Source: Curtobacterium flaccumfaciens | GTDB lineage: Bacteria > Actinomycetota > Actinomycetes > Actinomycetales > Microbacteriaceae | Reading direction: 5' to 3' | Length of the DNA: 64,000 nucleotides | NCBI RefSeq assembly: GCF_013359815.1 | Contig: NZ_JABMCF010000036.1 | Span: 372,001 to 436,000, forward strand | Shown: in pieces, positions 17,084 to 26,613 of the stretch | Layout: each line of letters starts with the position of its first letter | Position numbering within the stretch: the stretch's first letter is position 1 | Position numbers and translations under genes: made by a program | The notes under the pieces: generated by a model | What the model saw: only the letters and a program-made list of their open reading frames with translations | Databases searched by the model: none | Told to the model about the DNA's origin: nothing

Positions 17084-18400
17084 ATGTCAGCGACGACAGC
17101 CCGCGCCACCGGCGCCCGCACGACCGCGCCCCGCACCGAGGGCCGCCTGGACCGGATGGGCATCCCCCGTCCGCTCGCCCTCGGGTTCGTCGCCGTCCTG
17201 GTCTTCATGACCGGGAACGGCGTCGAGTCGAACTTCATCACGCCGCACATGGTGGCGGTCCTCGGCAGCCCCGAGGCCACCGTGGCGACGATCGTCACGT
17301 TCTACAGCCTGGCCGCACTGATCGGCAGCTACATCTCGGGGGCTCTGTCCGACCTGGTCGGCCCGCGCCGCGTGATGATCCTCGGCTTCGCCGTCTGGGT
17401 CGTGTTCGAGGTCCTGTTCCTGCTGGCACTCGGCGCCGGCAGTGTCCCGTTCGCCGCCGTCACCTACGCGTTGCGTGGGTTCGGCTACCCGCTGTTCGCC
17501 TTCGCGTTCCTGGTCTGGGTGAACATCACCACCCCGGTCGAACGGAACGGCTCGGCGGTCGGCTGGTTCTACGTCGCCTTCACGGGTGGCCTGCCGACCC
17601 TCGGCTCGCTGTTCGCGATCGGTGCCATCCCGGTGTTCGGCGGCGGAACGGTCGGTGAGACCGGCGCGATGGTCGCCTCGATCGGTCTCGTCGTGATCGG
17701 GTTCCTCATCATGCTGTTCGGCGTCCGGCTGCCGAACGGGTTCACGCGCATCGCCCCCGCCGGCGAGAGCGCCTGGCAGGTGCTGACGAGCGGCATCCGC
17801 CTGACGGTCACGCGACCGAAGATCCTGATGGGCTTCCTCGTCCGCCTGATCAACACCGCGCCGGAGTTCGGCATGTTCGTCGTGCTCCCCGCGGTCATCG
17901 CGAACGAGCGCGGCTGGGGCCAGAGCCGCTGGCTGCTCATGACCGTCTGCGTCTACGCGACGAACATCCTGGTCAACGCCCTGTTCGGCTGGGTGGGCGA
18001 CAAGATCGGCTGGCAGCGCACCGTCAAGTGGTTCGGCATCGTCGGCTCCGCCCTCGGGCTCATCGCCTGGTGGTACGTGCCGCAGCTCGTCCCCGCCGGT
18101 TCGGACTGGGGCTACGTGCTCTCCGTCGTCGCCGGGTGCGTGTTCGGCTGTCTGCTCGCCGGGTTCGTGCCGATGGGCGCGATCATGCCGGCGCTCGCTT
18201 CCGAGCACAAGGGCGCCGCGATGGCGATGTACACCACGGCCGCCGGGGGCGCGGCGTTCCTCGGCACCGGTGTCGTCGCCGCGGTCTTCGCCCTGGGCGG
18301 CGGCGGCCAGGCCGCCACGTGGACGTTCGTCGGCCTGTACGCCTGCGCGTTCGTGATGATCCACTTCCTCAAGGTCCCGCAGGGCGACCGAGGACACTGA
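17084..18400 (+). CDS. MFS transporter, probable C4-polyol uptake
   Basis: A 438-residue, 12-helix major facilitator protein. The loop 2-3 motif is ISGALSDLVGPRRVM, and the second half has a matching GWVGDKIGWQRTV. An N-terminal extension of about 25 residues is hydrophilic. It lies 29 bp after the EltD-like gene and 72 bp before the kinase, so it is probably cotranscribed and imports erythritol or threitol. The substrate is inferred from the operon only. GGGAGAG precedes the start. Confidence 0.85.
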   Translation: MSATTARATGARTTAPRTEGRLDRMGIPRPLALGFVAVLVFMTGNGVESNFITPHMVAVLGSPEATVATIVTFYSLAALIGSYISGALSDLVGPRRVMILGFAVWVVFEVLFLLALGAGSVPFAAVTYALRGFGYPLFAFAFLVWVNITTPVERNGSAVGWFYVAFTGGLPTLGSLFAIGAIPVFGGGTVGETGAMVASIGLVVIGFLIMLFGVRLPNGFTRIAPAGESAWQVLTSGIRLTVTRPKILMGFLVRLINTAPEFGMFVVLPAVIANERGWGQSRWLLMTVCVYATNILVNALFGWVGDKIGWQRTVKWFGIVGSALGLIAWWYVPQLVPAGSDWGYVLSVVAGCVFGCLLAGFVPMGAIMPALASEHKGAAMAMYTTAAGGAAFLGTGVVAAVFALGGGGQAATWTFVGLYACAFVMIHFLKVPQGDRGH

Positions 18401-18472
18401 GTTCCGGGCGACGACGGCCGTCCCGTCGTCGCCCGGTGCACCACCCACCACCATCCCCGGAGGACCCGCACC

Positions 18473-20212
18473 ATGACCACGATCCACGACGACCCGGACG
18501 AGTTCGCCGAAGACCAGCTGAGCGGCTGGCTCGCGCTCTACGCCGATCGGGTCCGCGGCGTCCACGGCGGCGTCGTCACCCTGCCCACCGAGGGCGCCGC
18601 ACCGCAGGTCGCCGTCGTCGTCGGGGGCGGCTCCGGCCACTACCCCGCGTTCTGCGGCGTCGTCGGTCCGGGCTTCGCCACCGGCGCCGTCGTCGGCAAC
18701 GTCTTCACCTCGCCGTCGACCGCGCAGGTCTACTCGGTCGCCAAGGCCGCCGACCAGGGTCGCGGTGTCGTGCTGTCGTTCGGCAACTACGCCGGCGACA
18801 CCATGAACTTCGGGCTCGCGGCCGAGCGGCTGCGTGCCGAGGGCATCGACACCCGCATCGTCGTGGTCACCGACGACGTCGCCAGTGCCGACGACGAGAC
18901 GAAGCGGCGCGGCATCGCCGGCGACTTCTCCGTCTTCAAGGCGATGGGCGCCGCCGCTGCCGAGGGAGCCGACCTCGACGAGGTCGAGCGGATCGGCCGT
19001 GCGTCGAACGCCGCGACCCGCACCATCGGCGTCGCGTTCTCGGGCTGCACCATGCCCGGCGCGACCGAGCCGCTGTTCACCGTCCCCGACGGCCACCTCG
19101 GCCTGGGGCTCGGCATCCACGGCGAGCCGGGCATCCAGGACGTCCCGTTGCTCCGTGCGACGGACCTGGCGTCCCTGCTCGCTGAACGGCTGCTCACCGA
19201 CCGCCCCGCAGCCGCCGGCTCCCGGGTCGCCCCGATCCTCAACGGGCTCGGTGACACCAAGTACGAGGAACTCTTCCTGCTCTGGGGCCGGGTGCTGCCG
19301 CTGCTGCAGGACGCGGGGCTCGAGGTCGTCGAACCCGAGGTCGGCGAACTCGTCACGAGCCTCGACATGGGCGGCTGCTCGCTGACGCTGCAGTGGCTCG
19401 ACGACGAACTCGAACGCCTCTGGCGCGCCGACGCCTACACGCCCGCGTACCGCAAGGTGGCGGCGCCGGTCGCGGCGCTCGTGCCGGCCGACGCGGTGGA
19501 CGCCGCCGAGGACGAGGCGACGGTCGTGCCGGAGGCGACCGATGCCTCCCGGCAGGCCGCGCAGACGGTGCGAGCCGCCGTCGAGGCGATGGACGCGCTC
19601 CTGCGCGAGCACGAGGAGACGCTCGGCCGCATCGACGCGGTCGCCGGGGACGGCGACCACGGCCGCGGCATGGTCAAGGGGATCGGTGCGGCGCGCAAGG
19701 CGGTCGACGGGCTCGGCCCGGAGGCCGGGGTCGCCTTCGTCCTCGGACGCGCCGGTGACGCGTGGGCCGCGTTCGCGGGCGGCACCTCCGGTGTCCTGTG
19801 GGGCGCCGCACTCGAGGCGTTCGGCCGCTCCCTCGGCGACGACCGCGAGTCGTACCAGGCCGCCGACGTCGTCGACGCGGCGCAGGCCTTCGCCGACTCG
19901 ATCGGCCACCTGGGCGGGGCGTCCCGCGGTGACAAGACGCTGCTCGACGCGCTGCTGCCGTTCGTGGACGAACTGCGCGGGGCCGTCGACACCGGCGCAC
20001 CGCTCGTGGCAGCGTGGGAGACCGCGGCGCGGGTCGCGGTCGAGCAGGCCGAGGCCACCGCCGACCTCACGCCGAAGGTCGGACGGGCCAGGCCGCTGGC
20101 CGAGAAGAGCCTGGGGACACCCGACGCGGGTGCCACCTCGATGGGGATGATCCTCACGCGGATCGGCGAGGTCCTCGCCGCCCGTGCTGACAAGGAAGGA
20201 ACACACGCATGA
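18473..20212 (+). CDS. derK: DhaKL-type D-erythrulose kinase
   Basis: A 579-residue fusion of DhaK and DhaL. The N-terminal half has the keto-sugar site [12 protein letters not shown], where the His forms a hemiaminal with the substrate, and GNVFTSPS. The C-terminal ATP domain has GDGDHGRGM with Mg-binding aspartates and GDKTLLDAL. It resembles ATP-dependent dihydroxyacetone kinases. Beside EltD- and DerI-like genes it most likely phosphorylates D-erythrulose to the 4-phosphate, as DerK does. The substrate assignment is inference. Confidence 0.85.
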   Translation: MTTIHDDPDEFAEDQLSGWLALYADRVRGVHGGVVTLPTEGAAPQVAVVVGGGSGHYPAFCGVVGPGFATGAVVGNVFTSPSTAQVYSVAKAADQGRGVVLSFGNYAGDTMNFGLAAERLRAEGIDTRIVVVTDDVASADDETKRRGIAGDFSVFKAMGAAAAEGADLDEVERIGRASNAATRTIGVAFSGCTMPGATEPLFTVPDGHLGLGLGIHGEPGIQDVPLLRATDLASLLAERLLTDRPAAAGSRVAPILNGLGDTKYEELFLLWGRVLPLLQDAGLEVVEPEVGELVTSLDMGGCSLTLQWLDDELERLWRADAYTPAYRKVAAPVAALVPADAVDAAEDEATVVPEATDASRQAAQTVRAAVEAMDALLREHEETLGRIDAVAGDGDHGRGMVKGIGAARKAVDGLGPEAGVAFVLGRAGDAWAAFAGGTSGVLWGAALEAFGRSLGDDRESYQAADVVDAAQAFADSIGHLGGASRGDKTLLDALLPFVDELRGAVDTGAPLVAAWETAARVAVEQAEATADLTPKVGRARPLAEKSLGTPDAGATSMGMILTRIGEVLAARADKEGTHA

Positions 20213-20691
20213 CGTACCGTCTCGTGATCGGGTCCGACGACGCCGGGTTCGACTACAAGGAGATCATCAAGGCCGACCTGCTCGCCGACGACCGGGTGTC
20301 GGACGTCACCGACGTCGGCGTCGACGCGGACGGCCACACCGCCTACCCCCACGTCGCCGTGGACGCTGCGCGCCTGGTGGCGAACGGCGAAGCCGACCGG
20401 GCGATCCTGATCTGCGGCACCGGCCTCGGTGTGGCGATCAGCGCCAACAAGGTGCCGGGCATCCGCGCTGTGACCGCGCACGACTCCTACAGCGTGGAGC
20501 GGTCGATCCTGTCGAACGACGCCCAGGTGCTCTGCATGGGGCAGCGCGTCGTCGGCATCGAGCTCGCCCGCCGTCTGGCGAAGGAGTGGCTCGGCTACGA
20601 GTTCGACCGTTCCAGTGCCAGCGCCGAGAAGGTCAACGCCATCTGCGAGTACGACGGCAGCGCGCCCACCGGGGTCGACGCCCAGGCGTAG
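20209..20691 (+). CDS. derI: RpiB-type D-erythrulose-4-phosphate isomerase
   Basis: A 160-residue RpiB/LacAB-fold isomerase. [11 protein letters not shown] at the N-terminus, the [20 protein letters not shown] anion-hole segment and [18 protein letters not shown] are all RpiB hallmarks. Its start overlaps the kinase stop (ATGA), so the two are translationally coupled. In the tetritol pathway DerI converts D-erythrulose 4-phosphate to D-erythrose 4-phosphate, which enters the pentose phosphate pathway. True ribose-5-phosphate isomerase activity is the alternative. Confidence 0.87.
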   Translation: MTYRLVIGSDDAGFDYKEIIKADLLADDRVSDVTDVGVDADGHTAYPHVAVDAARLVANGEADRAILICGTGLGVAISANKVPGIRAVTAHDSYSVERSILSNDAQVLCMGQRVVGIELARRLAKEWLGYEFDRSSASAEKVNAICEYDGSAPTGVDAQA

Positions 20692-20706
20692 GCAGGGTTC
20701 CGCACG

Positions 20707-20766
20707 ACACCGGTGTTCGCGCGCTGAACACGCCCGTTCGGGTGTTCGGCACGCGAACACCGGTGT
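20707..20766. terminator. Nested bidirectional terminator
   Basis: Perfect 15-bp arms ACACCGGTGTTCGCG (20707-20721) and its complement (20752-20766) enclose a second, imperfect hairpin built from GAACAC...GTGTTC. It fills the gap between the convergent isomerase and FGGY kinase genes. Each outer arm also contains the palindrome ACACCGGTGT. Confidence 0.85.
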
Positions 20767-20784
20767 TCCGCCGAGCGCCGCCGC

Positions 20785-22266
20785 TCACCCGCGCGCGGCC
20801 AGGCGGTGCACGACGGCCTTCGTCGCCTCGTACAGCTCGCGGTAGTCCCGGTAGCCGGCCTCGTACGCCGCGGTCGCCGCAGGGTCCGGTTCGATCACCG
20901 TCGCCGGCGGGTTCCACGCACCGATGTCCACGGTGTCGCCCGGCCCCGCGACGAGCTCGGCAGCCAGGTACGCCGAGCCGAAGCACGCACCGATCGTCAC
21001 GCTCGGCACCGTCTGCCGCAGCCCGGTGACGTCCGACACGATCGTGGGCCACAGCCGTCCGAGCAGCCCGCCGCCGGCCCCGACGAGTTCACGGACCTCG
21101 ACCCCGGCGTCGCGCAGGGCCTCGAGGTGGTGCCGTACCGCGTACGCCGTCGCCTCGAGCGTCGCCCGGTAGATGTCCCCGCGCGTGTGCCGGACCGTCA
21201 GCCCCGCGAGCACTCCGCGGGCGTCGGGGTCGGCGATCGGCGTCCGCTCCCCCGCGAAGTACGGCAGCATCAGCAGCCCGTTCGCCCCGATGCCGGAGCA
21301 CCGCGCTTCCTCGAGCATGGTCGACCACTCGCCGTCGACCAGCCGTCGCAACCAGTCCGTGATCGCCCCGGAGGTCGCCATCCCCCCGGACACGCTCGGC
21401 TGGCCCGGGTGCGTGCCGACGGTCGTCCACAGCCCCGGCACCGCCGTGGGTTCGGCCGTCGGCACGATCATGAACATCGTGGTGCCGTACTGCAGGAACA
21501 TCCGGCCCGGCACGGACTCACCGACGCTCACGCCCTCGGCCCAGGCGTCGATGGTCCCGGCCGTCACGGGGATGCCGGCCGGGAGGCCCGTGGCCGCGGC
21601 CGCCTCGGGCGTCACGACGCCCGCCTGGTCACCGGACCACAGCAGGCGCGGCATGGCGAGACCGGGTGCGAGCCGGTCGCACCACTCCGGGATCCACGCG
21701 TTCGCGTGCACGTCGTAGAGGGGTGTCGTCTGACTGGCCGAGTGGTGGTCGAGGACGTACTCGCCCGTCAGCCGCTCGACCACGCGGGACGACGGCATCG
21801 TGAACCGGACGGCCCGCGCCCAGACGTCGGGTTCGTGCCGGGCGAGCCAGGCGAGCTTCACGCCGGCGGCCTGGGTACTCAGGGCGGACCCGCAGCGGGC
21901 ACGGATCGCGCCCTCGCCGCCGAGCTCGGCCGTGACGTCGTCGAGCAGCTCCGCCGTGCGGGTGTCGATGCCGTACAGGATCGCCGGACCGAGCGGCGCA
22001 CCGTCGACGTCGGTCAGCAGCACGCACGGTCCGATGCCGCTCACGCCGACCGCCTGCACCTCGACGTCGGGCACGCGGTCGAGCAGGGAGCGGGTGAGGG
22101 CAGTGAACTCCTCCCACCAGACGTCGGAGTCCATCTCGACGAGGCCCTGCTCGGGGCGGTCGACCTCGTGGCGACGGCTCACCTCGGCGAGCACGGTGCC
22201 GTCGAACCGGGCCAGCAACGCCTTCGTGCTCGACGTCCCGATGTCCAGACCGAGCACCGCTCGCAT
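20785..22266 (-). CDS. FGGY-family carbohydrate kinase
   Basis: A 493-residue sugar kinase. The phosphate-1 motif LGLDIGTSSTKALL is at the N-terminus, with AGTIDAWAEGVSVG in the middle and GAGGGLLGRLWPTIVSDV near the C-terminus, as in xylulokinase-like members. GAAGGAGG precedes the ATG. It converges on the tetritol operon but does not share its promoter. It could phosphorylate L-erythrulose, xylulose or a related ketose; sequence alone does not decide. EryA, the Brucella erythritol kinase, is in the same superfamily. Confidence 0.88.
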   Translation of the reverse strand: MRAVLGLDIGTSSTKALLARFDGTVLAEVSRRHEVDRPEQGLVEMDSDVWWEEFTALTRSLLDRVPDVEVQAVGVSGIGPCVLLTDVDGAPLGPAILYGIDTRTAELLDDVTAELGGEGAIRARCGSALSTQAAGVKLAWLARHEPDVWARAVRFTMPSSRVVERLTGEYVLDHHSASQTTPLYDVHANAWIPEWCDRLAPGLAMPRLLWSGDQAGVVTPEAAAATGLPAGIPVTAGTIDAWAEGVSVGESVPGRMFLQYGTTMFMIVPTAEPTAVPGLWTTVGTHPGQPSVSGGMATSGAITDWLRRLVDGEWSTMLEEARCSGIGANGLLMLPYFAGERTPIADPDARGVLAGLTVRHTRGDIYRATLEATAYAVRHHLEALRDAGVEVRELVGAGGGLLGRLWPTIVSDVTGLRQTVPSVTIGACFGSAYLAAELVAGPGDTVDIGAWNPPATVIEPDPAATAAYEAGYRDYRELYEATKAVVHRLAARG

Positions 22267-22391
22267 GCCGCCTCCTTCGCCGCCACACGACCGCCGCCGG
22301 TCGCGCCACGAGTCTACGAGCGACGCCCAGCTGCCTGTCGGGGGCCGGACGTACGGTACCGACGACTCCAATGCTCCACGAGGGGAACCCG

Positions 22392-23468
22392 ATGAAGAAG
22401 TCAGCCTGGCTGCCAGCCGTCATCGCACCGGTCGTCGTCGCCGGCGCCGTTGCCGCCCCGATGATCGCGAACGCCGCGAACGACCCGATCGCGGGGACGA
22501 ACCCCAGCGCGGCGGCCGTCATCGCCAGCATCGCGAAGTCGTCGGACGCCCAGTACTCGGGCAAGCTCTCGCAGACGAGCGCACTCGGGCTCCCCGAACT
22601 GCCCACCGGGTCCGGCGGCTCCTCGCTCGAGGGCGACGCCTCCGACGTGCTCGGGTTGCTCACCGCGTCGCACACCGCCCGTGTCTACGTCGACGGCCCC
22701 GACAAGCAGCGCGTCCAGCTGACGCAGCAGCTCGCCGAGCAGGACGTCGTCCGAAACGGCTCGGACGTCTGGACCTGGGACTCGAAGGAGCGCACGGCCA
22801 CGCACGTGACCCTGCCGAGCGACACCGCGAAGGACCCGCAGGGCGGCACGACGACCCCGGCGGACATCGCGAAGCAGGCCATCGACGCGATCACCCCGAC
22901 CACCACCGTGTCGAAGCCGACCGAGGTCAGCGTCGCCGGACACGACGCCTGGCAGATCACCCTGACGCCGAAGTCGTCCGACACCCTCGTCGGAGCCGTC
23001 CGGTTGGCGGTCGACCAGCAGACCGGGCTCCCGCTCCGCGCGAGCGTCCAGGCCGCCGGCGCTGACGACCCCGCGGTGCAGGTCGGGTTCACGAGCCTCG
23101 ACTACGGCGCCCCGGCGGCCGGGCTCTTCGACTTCACCCCGCCGTCGAACGCGAAGGTGACCGAGAAGGACCTGTCGGACGCCGGATCCCACGCGAAGGG
23201 CGAGCACGGCGACCGCCGTGGCACCCCGAGCGGTGACGAGCCGACCTTCACGGGCACGGGCTGGAGCACCATCGCCGAGCTCCCCGCGGGTACGGTCGAC
23301 CGGTCCGGGCTCGAGGGCGAGGCCTCCGGCCTGCTCGACCAGCTGACGAAGCCCGTCGACGGCGGCCGTGCCGTGCAGACGTCGCTCGTCTCGGTCTACC
23401 TGACCGACGACGGCCGCGTGCTCGCGGGTGCCGTGCCGGTCGCCTCCCTGGTCGACGCCGCGAAGTGA
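22392..23468 (+). CDS. Exported LolA/RseB-fold protein
   Basis: A 358-residue secreted or membrane-anchored protein. The N-terminal signal segment has Lys-Lys followed by a hydrophobic run and a likely cleavage after IANA (residue 29). The rest resembles the LolA/RseB lipid-binding fold of actinobacterial homologues (YVDGPDKQRVQLT, VWTWDSKERTATHV, then a two-fold repeat of beta strands). It overlaps the start of an ABC exporter ATPase, so a role in lipid or lipopeptide handling with that transporter is likely but untested. AGGGGAA precedes the ATG. Confidence 0.75.
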   Translation: MKKSAWLPAVIAPVVVAGAVAAPMIANAANDPIAGTNPSAAAVIASIAKSSDAQYSGKLSQTSALGLPELPTGSGGSSLEGDASDVLGLLTASHTARVYVDGPDKQRVQLTQQLAEQDVVRNGSDVWTWDSKERTATHVTLPSDTAKDPQGGTTTPADIAKQAIDAITPTTTVSKPTEVSVAGHDAWQITLTPKSSDTLVGAVRLAVDQQTGLPLRASVQAAGADDPAVQVGFTSLDYGAPAAGLFDFTPPSNAKVTEKDLSDAGSHAKGEHGDRRGTPSGDEPTFTGTGWSTIAELPAGTVDRSGLEGEASGLLDQLTKPVDGGRAVQTSLVSVYLTDDGRVLAGAVPVASLVDAAK

Positions 23469-24484
23469 GCGCGGACGACCACGAGGTGAGCTCAGCCGAC
23501 CACCAGGCGAGCGCAGCCGACCACGGGGCGAGCACGGCCGGGCCGGCACCCGACCTGGCGATCCGCACCACGGGCCTCCAGAAGGTGTTCCGCAAGCAGC
23601 GTGCGGTCGACGGGATCGACCTGGCGGTGCCGCGCGGCGCGGTGTTCGGGTTCCTCGGGCCGAACGGTTCCGGCAAGACCACCACGATCCGGATGCTGCT
23701 CGGACTCTCGAGCGCGAGCGGCGGCACCATCGAGCTGCTCGGCGAACCGATGCCGAAGGCGCTGCACGACGTCCTGCCCCGCGTCGGGGCACTCGTCGAG
23801 GGTCCGGCCTTCTACCCGTACCTGTCCGGCCGGGCGAACCTGCAGCGCTTCGACGCCGCCGACCCCACGTCGGACCCGCGCTCCCGCAAGGCGCGCGTCG
23901 CCGATGCCCTCGACCGCGTCGGGTTGACCCACGCGGCCGACAAGAAGGCGCACGCGTACTCCCTCGGCATGAAGCAGCGACTCGGTCTCGCGAACGCCCT
24001 GCTGTCCCCGCGCGACCTGCTGGTGCTCGACGAGCCGACCAACGGCCTCGACCCGCAGGGCACGCGCGAGGTCCGCAACCTCATCCGCTCCCTGGCCGAC
24101 GACGGCACCACGGTGTTCGTGTCGAGCCACCTGCTCGCCGAGATCGAGCAGGTCTGCACGCACGCGGCCGTCATGCGGACGGGCAAGATCGTCGCGCAGG
24201 GGCCCCTCGACGAGCTGCGCGCAGCCGGGGCCCGGACCGTGACCGTGCGGACGCCCGACGTCGGGCAGGCCGGTGCCGTCCTCACCCGGCTCGGGCTCAC
24301 CCCGCGGCACGACGGCGGGGCCGACGTGCTGGTGGCCGACCTGCCGAACGAGCTGCTGCCCGAGACGATCACCGCGGAGCTCGTGCGCGCCGACGTCCGG
24401 GTGCGCGGCCTGACGGTGGGCGGCGGCACCCTCGAGGACCTGTTCGTCGCACTCACCGGAGAGGGATTCGATGTCGCAGCCTGA
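23465..24484 (+). CDS. ABC-2 type exporter ATPase subunit
   Basis: A 339-residue ATP-binding protein. Walker A GPNGSGKTTTI is near residue 70, the signature YSLGMKQRLGLANALL is a variant of LSGGQ as in ABC-2 exporters, Walker B is LLVLDEPTNGLDPQG, and the H-loop SSH is present. A hydrophilic tail of about 30 residues precedes the domain. The GTG start overlaps the stop of the LolA-like gene, and its end overlaps the permease by 14 bp. Confidence 0.9.
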   Translation: MSADDHEVSSADHQASAADHGASTAGPAPDLAIRTTGLQKVFRKQRAVDGIDLAVPRGAVFGFLGPNGSGKTTTIRMLLGLSSASGGTIELLGEPMPKALHDVLPRVGALVEGPAFYPYLSGRANLQRFDAADPTSDPRSRKARVADALDRVGLTHAADKKAHAYSLGMKQRLGLANALLSPRDLLVLDEPTNGLDPQGTREVRNLIRSLADDGTTVFVSSHLLAEIEQVCTHAAVMRTGKIVAQGPLDELRAAGARTVTVRTPDVGQAGAVLTRLGLTPRHDGGADVLVADLPNELLPETITAELVRADVRVRGLTVGGGTLEDLFVALTGEGFDVAA

Positions 24485-25331
24485 CGCGGCCGTGCGCAAC
24501 CTGCCCGTCCGCCGCCGGCAGCGCCCGTTCGCACTGCTCGGTTCCGAACTCGCGCTGGTGTTCCGGCGTCGCCGCACCTGGGCGATGCTCGGGGCGCTCG
24601 CGCTCGTGCCGATCCTGATCGCGGTCGCCGTGAAGCTCACGACCGACGGCGACGACGGCGGTCCGGCGTTCCTCGGCGACATCACCAACAACGGCCTGTT
24701 CGTCGCGTTCACCGCACTGACCGTGTCGATCCCGCTGTTCCTGCCGCTGACCGTCGGCGTGGTCGCCGGGGACACCGTCGCGGGCGAGGCCAGCCACGGC
24801 ACGATCCGCTACCTGCTCGTCGCACCGACGGGCCGCGTGCGGTTCATCCTGGTGAAGTTCGCCGGTGCCGTCGCGTTCTGCCTGGCCGCGACGCTGCTGG
24901 TGGTGCTGGTCGGTGCGGCGATCGGCGCCCTGCTGTTCCCGATCGGCCCCGTCACGCTGCTGTCCGGCACCCAGGTCGGCGGCTGGTCGTACGCCGGCCG
25001 CGCCCTGCTGCTCGCGCTGTACGTCGCGATGTCGATGCTCGGGCTCGTGGCGATCGGCATGTTCACCTCGACGCTGACGAACGTGCCGGTCGGGGCGATG
25101 GCCGCGACGGTCGTGCTCGCCGGGGCGTCGCAGGTGCTCGACCAGCTCCCCCAGCTCGACTGGCTGCACCCGTTCCTGTTCTCGCACCAGTGGCTCGGGT
25201 TCGGCGACCTGCTGCGCGACCCGATCTCGTTCGACTCGTTCGGGTCGAACGCGGTGTTGCAGCTCGGGTACGTCGTGGTGTTCGGGGCGCTGGCGTACAG
25301 CCGGTTCGCCTCCAAGGACATCCTGAGCTGA
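24471..25331 (+). CDS. ABC-2 type exporter permease
   Basis: A 286-residue membrane protein with about six helices, typical of ABC-2 permeases of the NatB/BcrB kind. LTVGVVAGDTVAGEASHGTIRYLLVAPTGR after helix 2 is the conserved cytoplasmic segment of this family. It starts inside the ATPase gene, so the two are translationally coupled. The exported substrate is unknown. A 15-bp hairpin follows. Confidence 0.87.
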   Translation: MSQPDAAVRNLPVRRRQRPFALLGSELALVFRRRRTWAMLGALALVPILIAVAVKLTTDGDDGGPAFLGDITNNGLFVAFTALTVSIPLFLPLTVGVVAGDTVAGEASHGTIRYLLVAPTGRVRFILVKFAGAVAFCLAATLLVVLVGAAIGALLFPIGPVTLLSGTQVGGWSYAGRALLLALYVAMSMLGLVAIGMFTSTLTNVPVGAMAATVVLAGASQVLDQLPQLDWLHPFLFSHQWLGFGDLLRDPISFDSFGSNAVLQLGYVVVFGALAYSRFASKDILS

Positions 25332-25335
25332 CGCG

Positions 25336-25369
25336 GCAGGGGCCCGGCACGAAGGTGCCGGGCCCCTGC
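25336..25369. terminator. Bidirectional terminator, 15-bp stem
   Basis: Perfect arms 25336-25350 and 25355-25369 enclose a GAAG tetraloop. It lies between the convergent ABC permease and oxidoreductase genes. Confidence 0.88.
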
Positions 25370-25374
25370 GAGGA

Positions 25375-26436
25375 TCAGCTCGCGGGCGACGCCGATCCGC
25401 CGGCCATCGTCTCCGTGTCGGTCCCCCGCGCATCGGCGTACCGGTCGCGCAGGTCACGGGCCTTCTCGGAGCGGTACCAGTCGAGCCGCGCCCCGGTCTC
25501 CACGGTCTGCATGCCGATCACGACCTTGCCGCGGGACTTCATCTCCGCCAGGTCCTCGTACGCCTCGACGATGTACTCGAACGGGTAGAAGCCCGAGATC
25601 AGCACCTGCACGCGACGGTCCTGCACGGCCTTCGCCAGCAGGGTGAGCAGCTCGCGGGTCTCCTCGTCCTCGGCGGGTGCGCGGAGGAACCGGACCTCGA
25701 TGTCCCGGCGCTCCTCGGACGACACGAACCGCTCCTGGCCGACGCCGAGCCGTTCGGCCAGGAGCTCGGCGTTGCTCTCGCCGTGGTTGTCGATGAACGC
25801 GGTGATCGGCCGGCCGTCGGCGATGTCGCGGATGCGGTCTTCCTCGCCGTCACCGTAGGCGACGGGCAGCGTGCCGATCTGCCGCAGGTAGTCGTGGTTG
25901 CGCGGGCTGCCGAGGGCGATCACGGTCGCGCCGGCGTCGTGCGCCAGCTGGCACTCGATGTGTCCGACGCCACCGGCTGCGGCCGAGATCACGACGGTGT
26001 CCTGCGGTCCGAGCCGGAGCGACCGGACGACCGACACCGCGGTGCAGCCCGCCAGGTACAGGCCGCCGGCGACCTCCCACCCGACGTGCTCCGGCTTCTT
26101 GATGACGGCGCCGCGCGGCACCGCGATCCACGTGGCGTGGGCGCCGCCGGTCGGCGCGTGCCCCATCACCTCGTCGCCGATGCGGAGGTCCTTCACGCCG
26201 TCGCCCCGCGCGCGCACGATGCCGGCGAAGTCGACTCCCTGGTGTGCGGGGAACTCGAGGTCGACGTGGTCGCGGAGCTTCCCCTCGCGCAGGAACCGCT
26301 CGATGTGGTTCAGGCCCGCGGCCACGATCTCGACGACGATCTCGCCCGGTCCGGCCTCGGGCTTCTGCTGGGGGACGAGCTCGACGACGTCGAAGTCGCC
26401 GTACCGGTCGTACTGCACTGCACTGCCGACTCGCAT
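25375..26436 (-). CDS. Quinone-reductase-like NADP-dependent oxidoreductase
   Basis: A 353-residue medium-chain reductase of the QOR class. GHAPTGGAHA and the Rossmann stretch SAAAGGVGHIECQLA fit zeta-crystallin-like enzymes, which lack the structural-zinc cysteine loop. It probably reduces quinones or enones with NADPH. GAAGGAGC precedes the ATG. It is a single gene; the gap to the phosphodiesterase upstream carries a palindrome of the dispersed family. Confidence 0.88.
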   Translation of the reverse strand: MRVGSAVQYDRYGDFDVVELVPQQKPEAGPGEIVVEIVAAGLNHIERFLREGKLRDHVDLEFPAHQGVDFAGIVRARGDGVKDLRIGDEVMGHAPTGGAHATWIAVPRGAVIKKPEHVGWEVAGGLYLAGCTAVSVVRSLRLGPQDTVVISAAAGGVGHIECQLAHDAGATVIALGSPRNHDYLRQIGTLPVAYGDGEEDRIRDIADGRPITAFIDNHGESNAELLAERLGVGQERFVSSEERRDIEVRFLRAPAEDEETRELLTLLAKAVQDRRVQVLISGFYPFEYIVEAYEDLAEMKSRGKVVIGMQTVETGARLDWYRSEKARDLRDRYADARGTDTETMAGGSASPAS

Positions 26437-26540
26437 GGGTGCTCCTTCGCTCCAGGTGTGCGTCCGTGCTACTCGGTGTTCCCGCACGCAACCCGAAGAC
26501 GTGGGGTACCGCGGCTGTGGACGTCACCAGGCGACGGACT

Positions 26541-26572
26541 GGAGGCCCGTGGCGGCGCCGCCACGGGCCTCC
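26541..26572. repeat. Dispersed palindrome family, 32-bp perfect copy
   Basis: GGAGGCCCGTGGCGGC is followed directly by its exact reverse complement, giving a 32-bp palindrome flanked by GGACT and CGTGCGTC. It lies downstream of the phosphodiesterase gene and upstream of the oxidoreductase, both leftward, so it can act as a terminator between them. Confidence 0.85.
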
Positions 26573-26613
26573 CGTGCGTCGTCACGCGCGTCCACCGCGC
26601 GTGGGGACCGGGC

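Noticed and set aside
17087..20206. Minus-strand reading frame of over 1000 codons opposite the MFS and kinase genes
   Set aside because: It spans two unrelated plus-strand genes and is a low-complexity Arg/Glu/Gly/His mirror frame, typical of high third-position GC.
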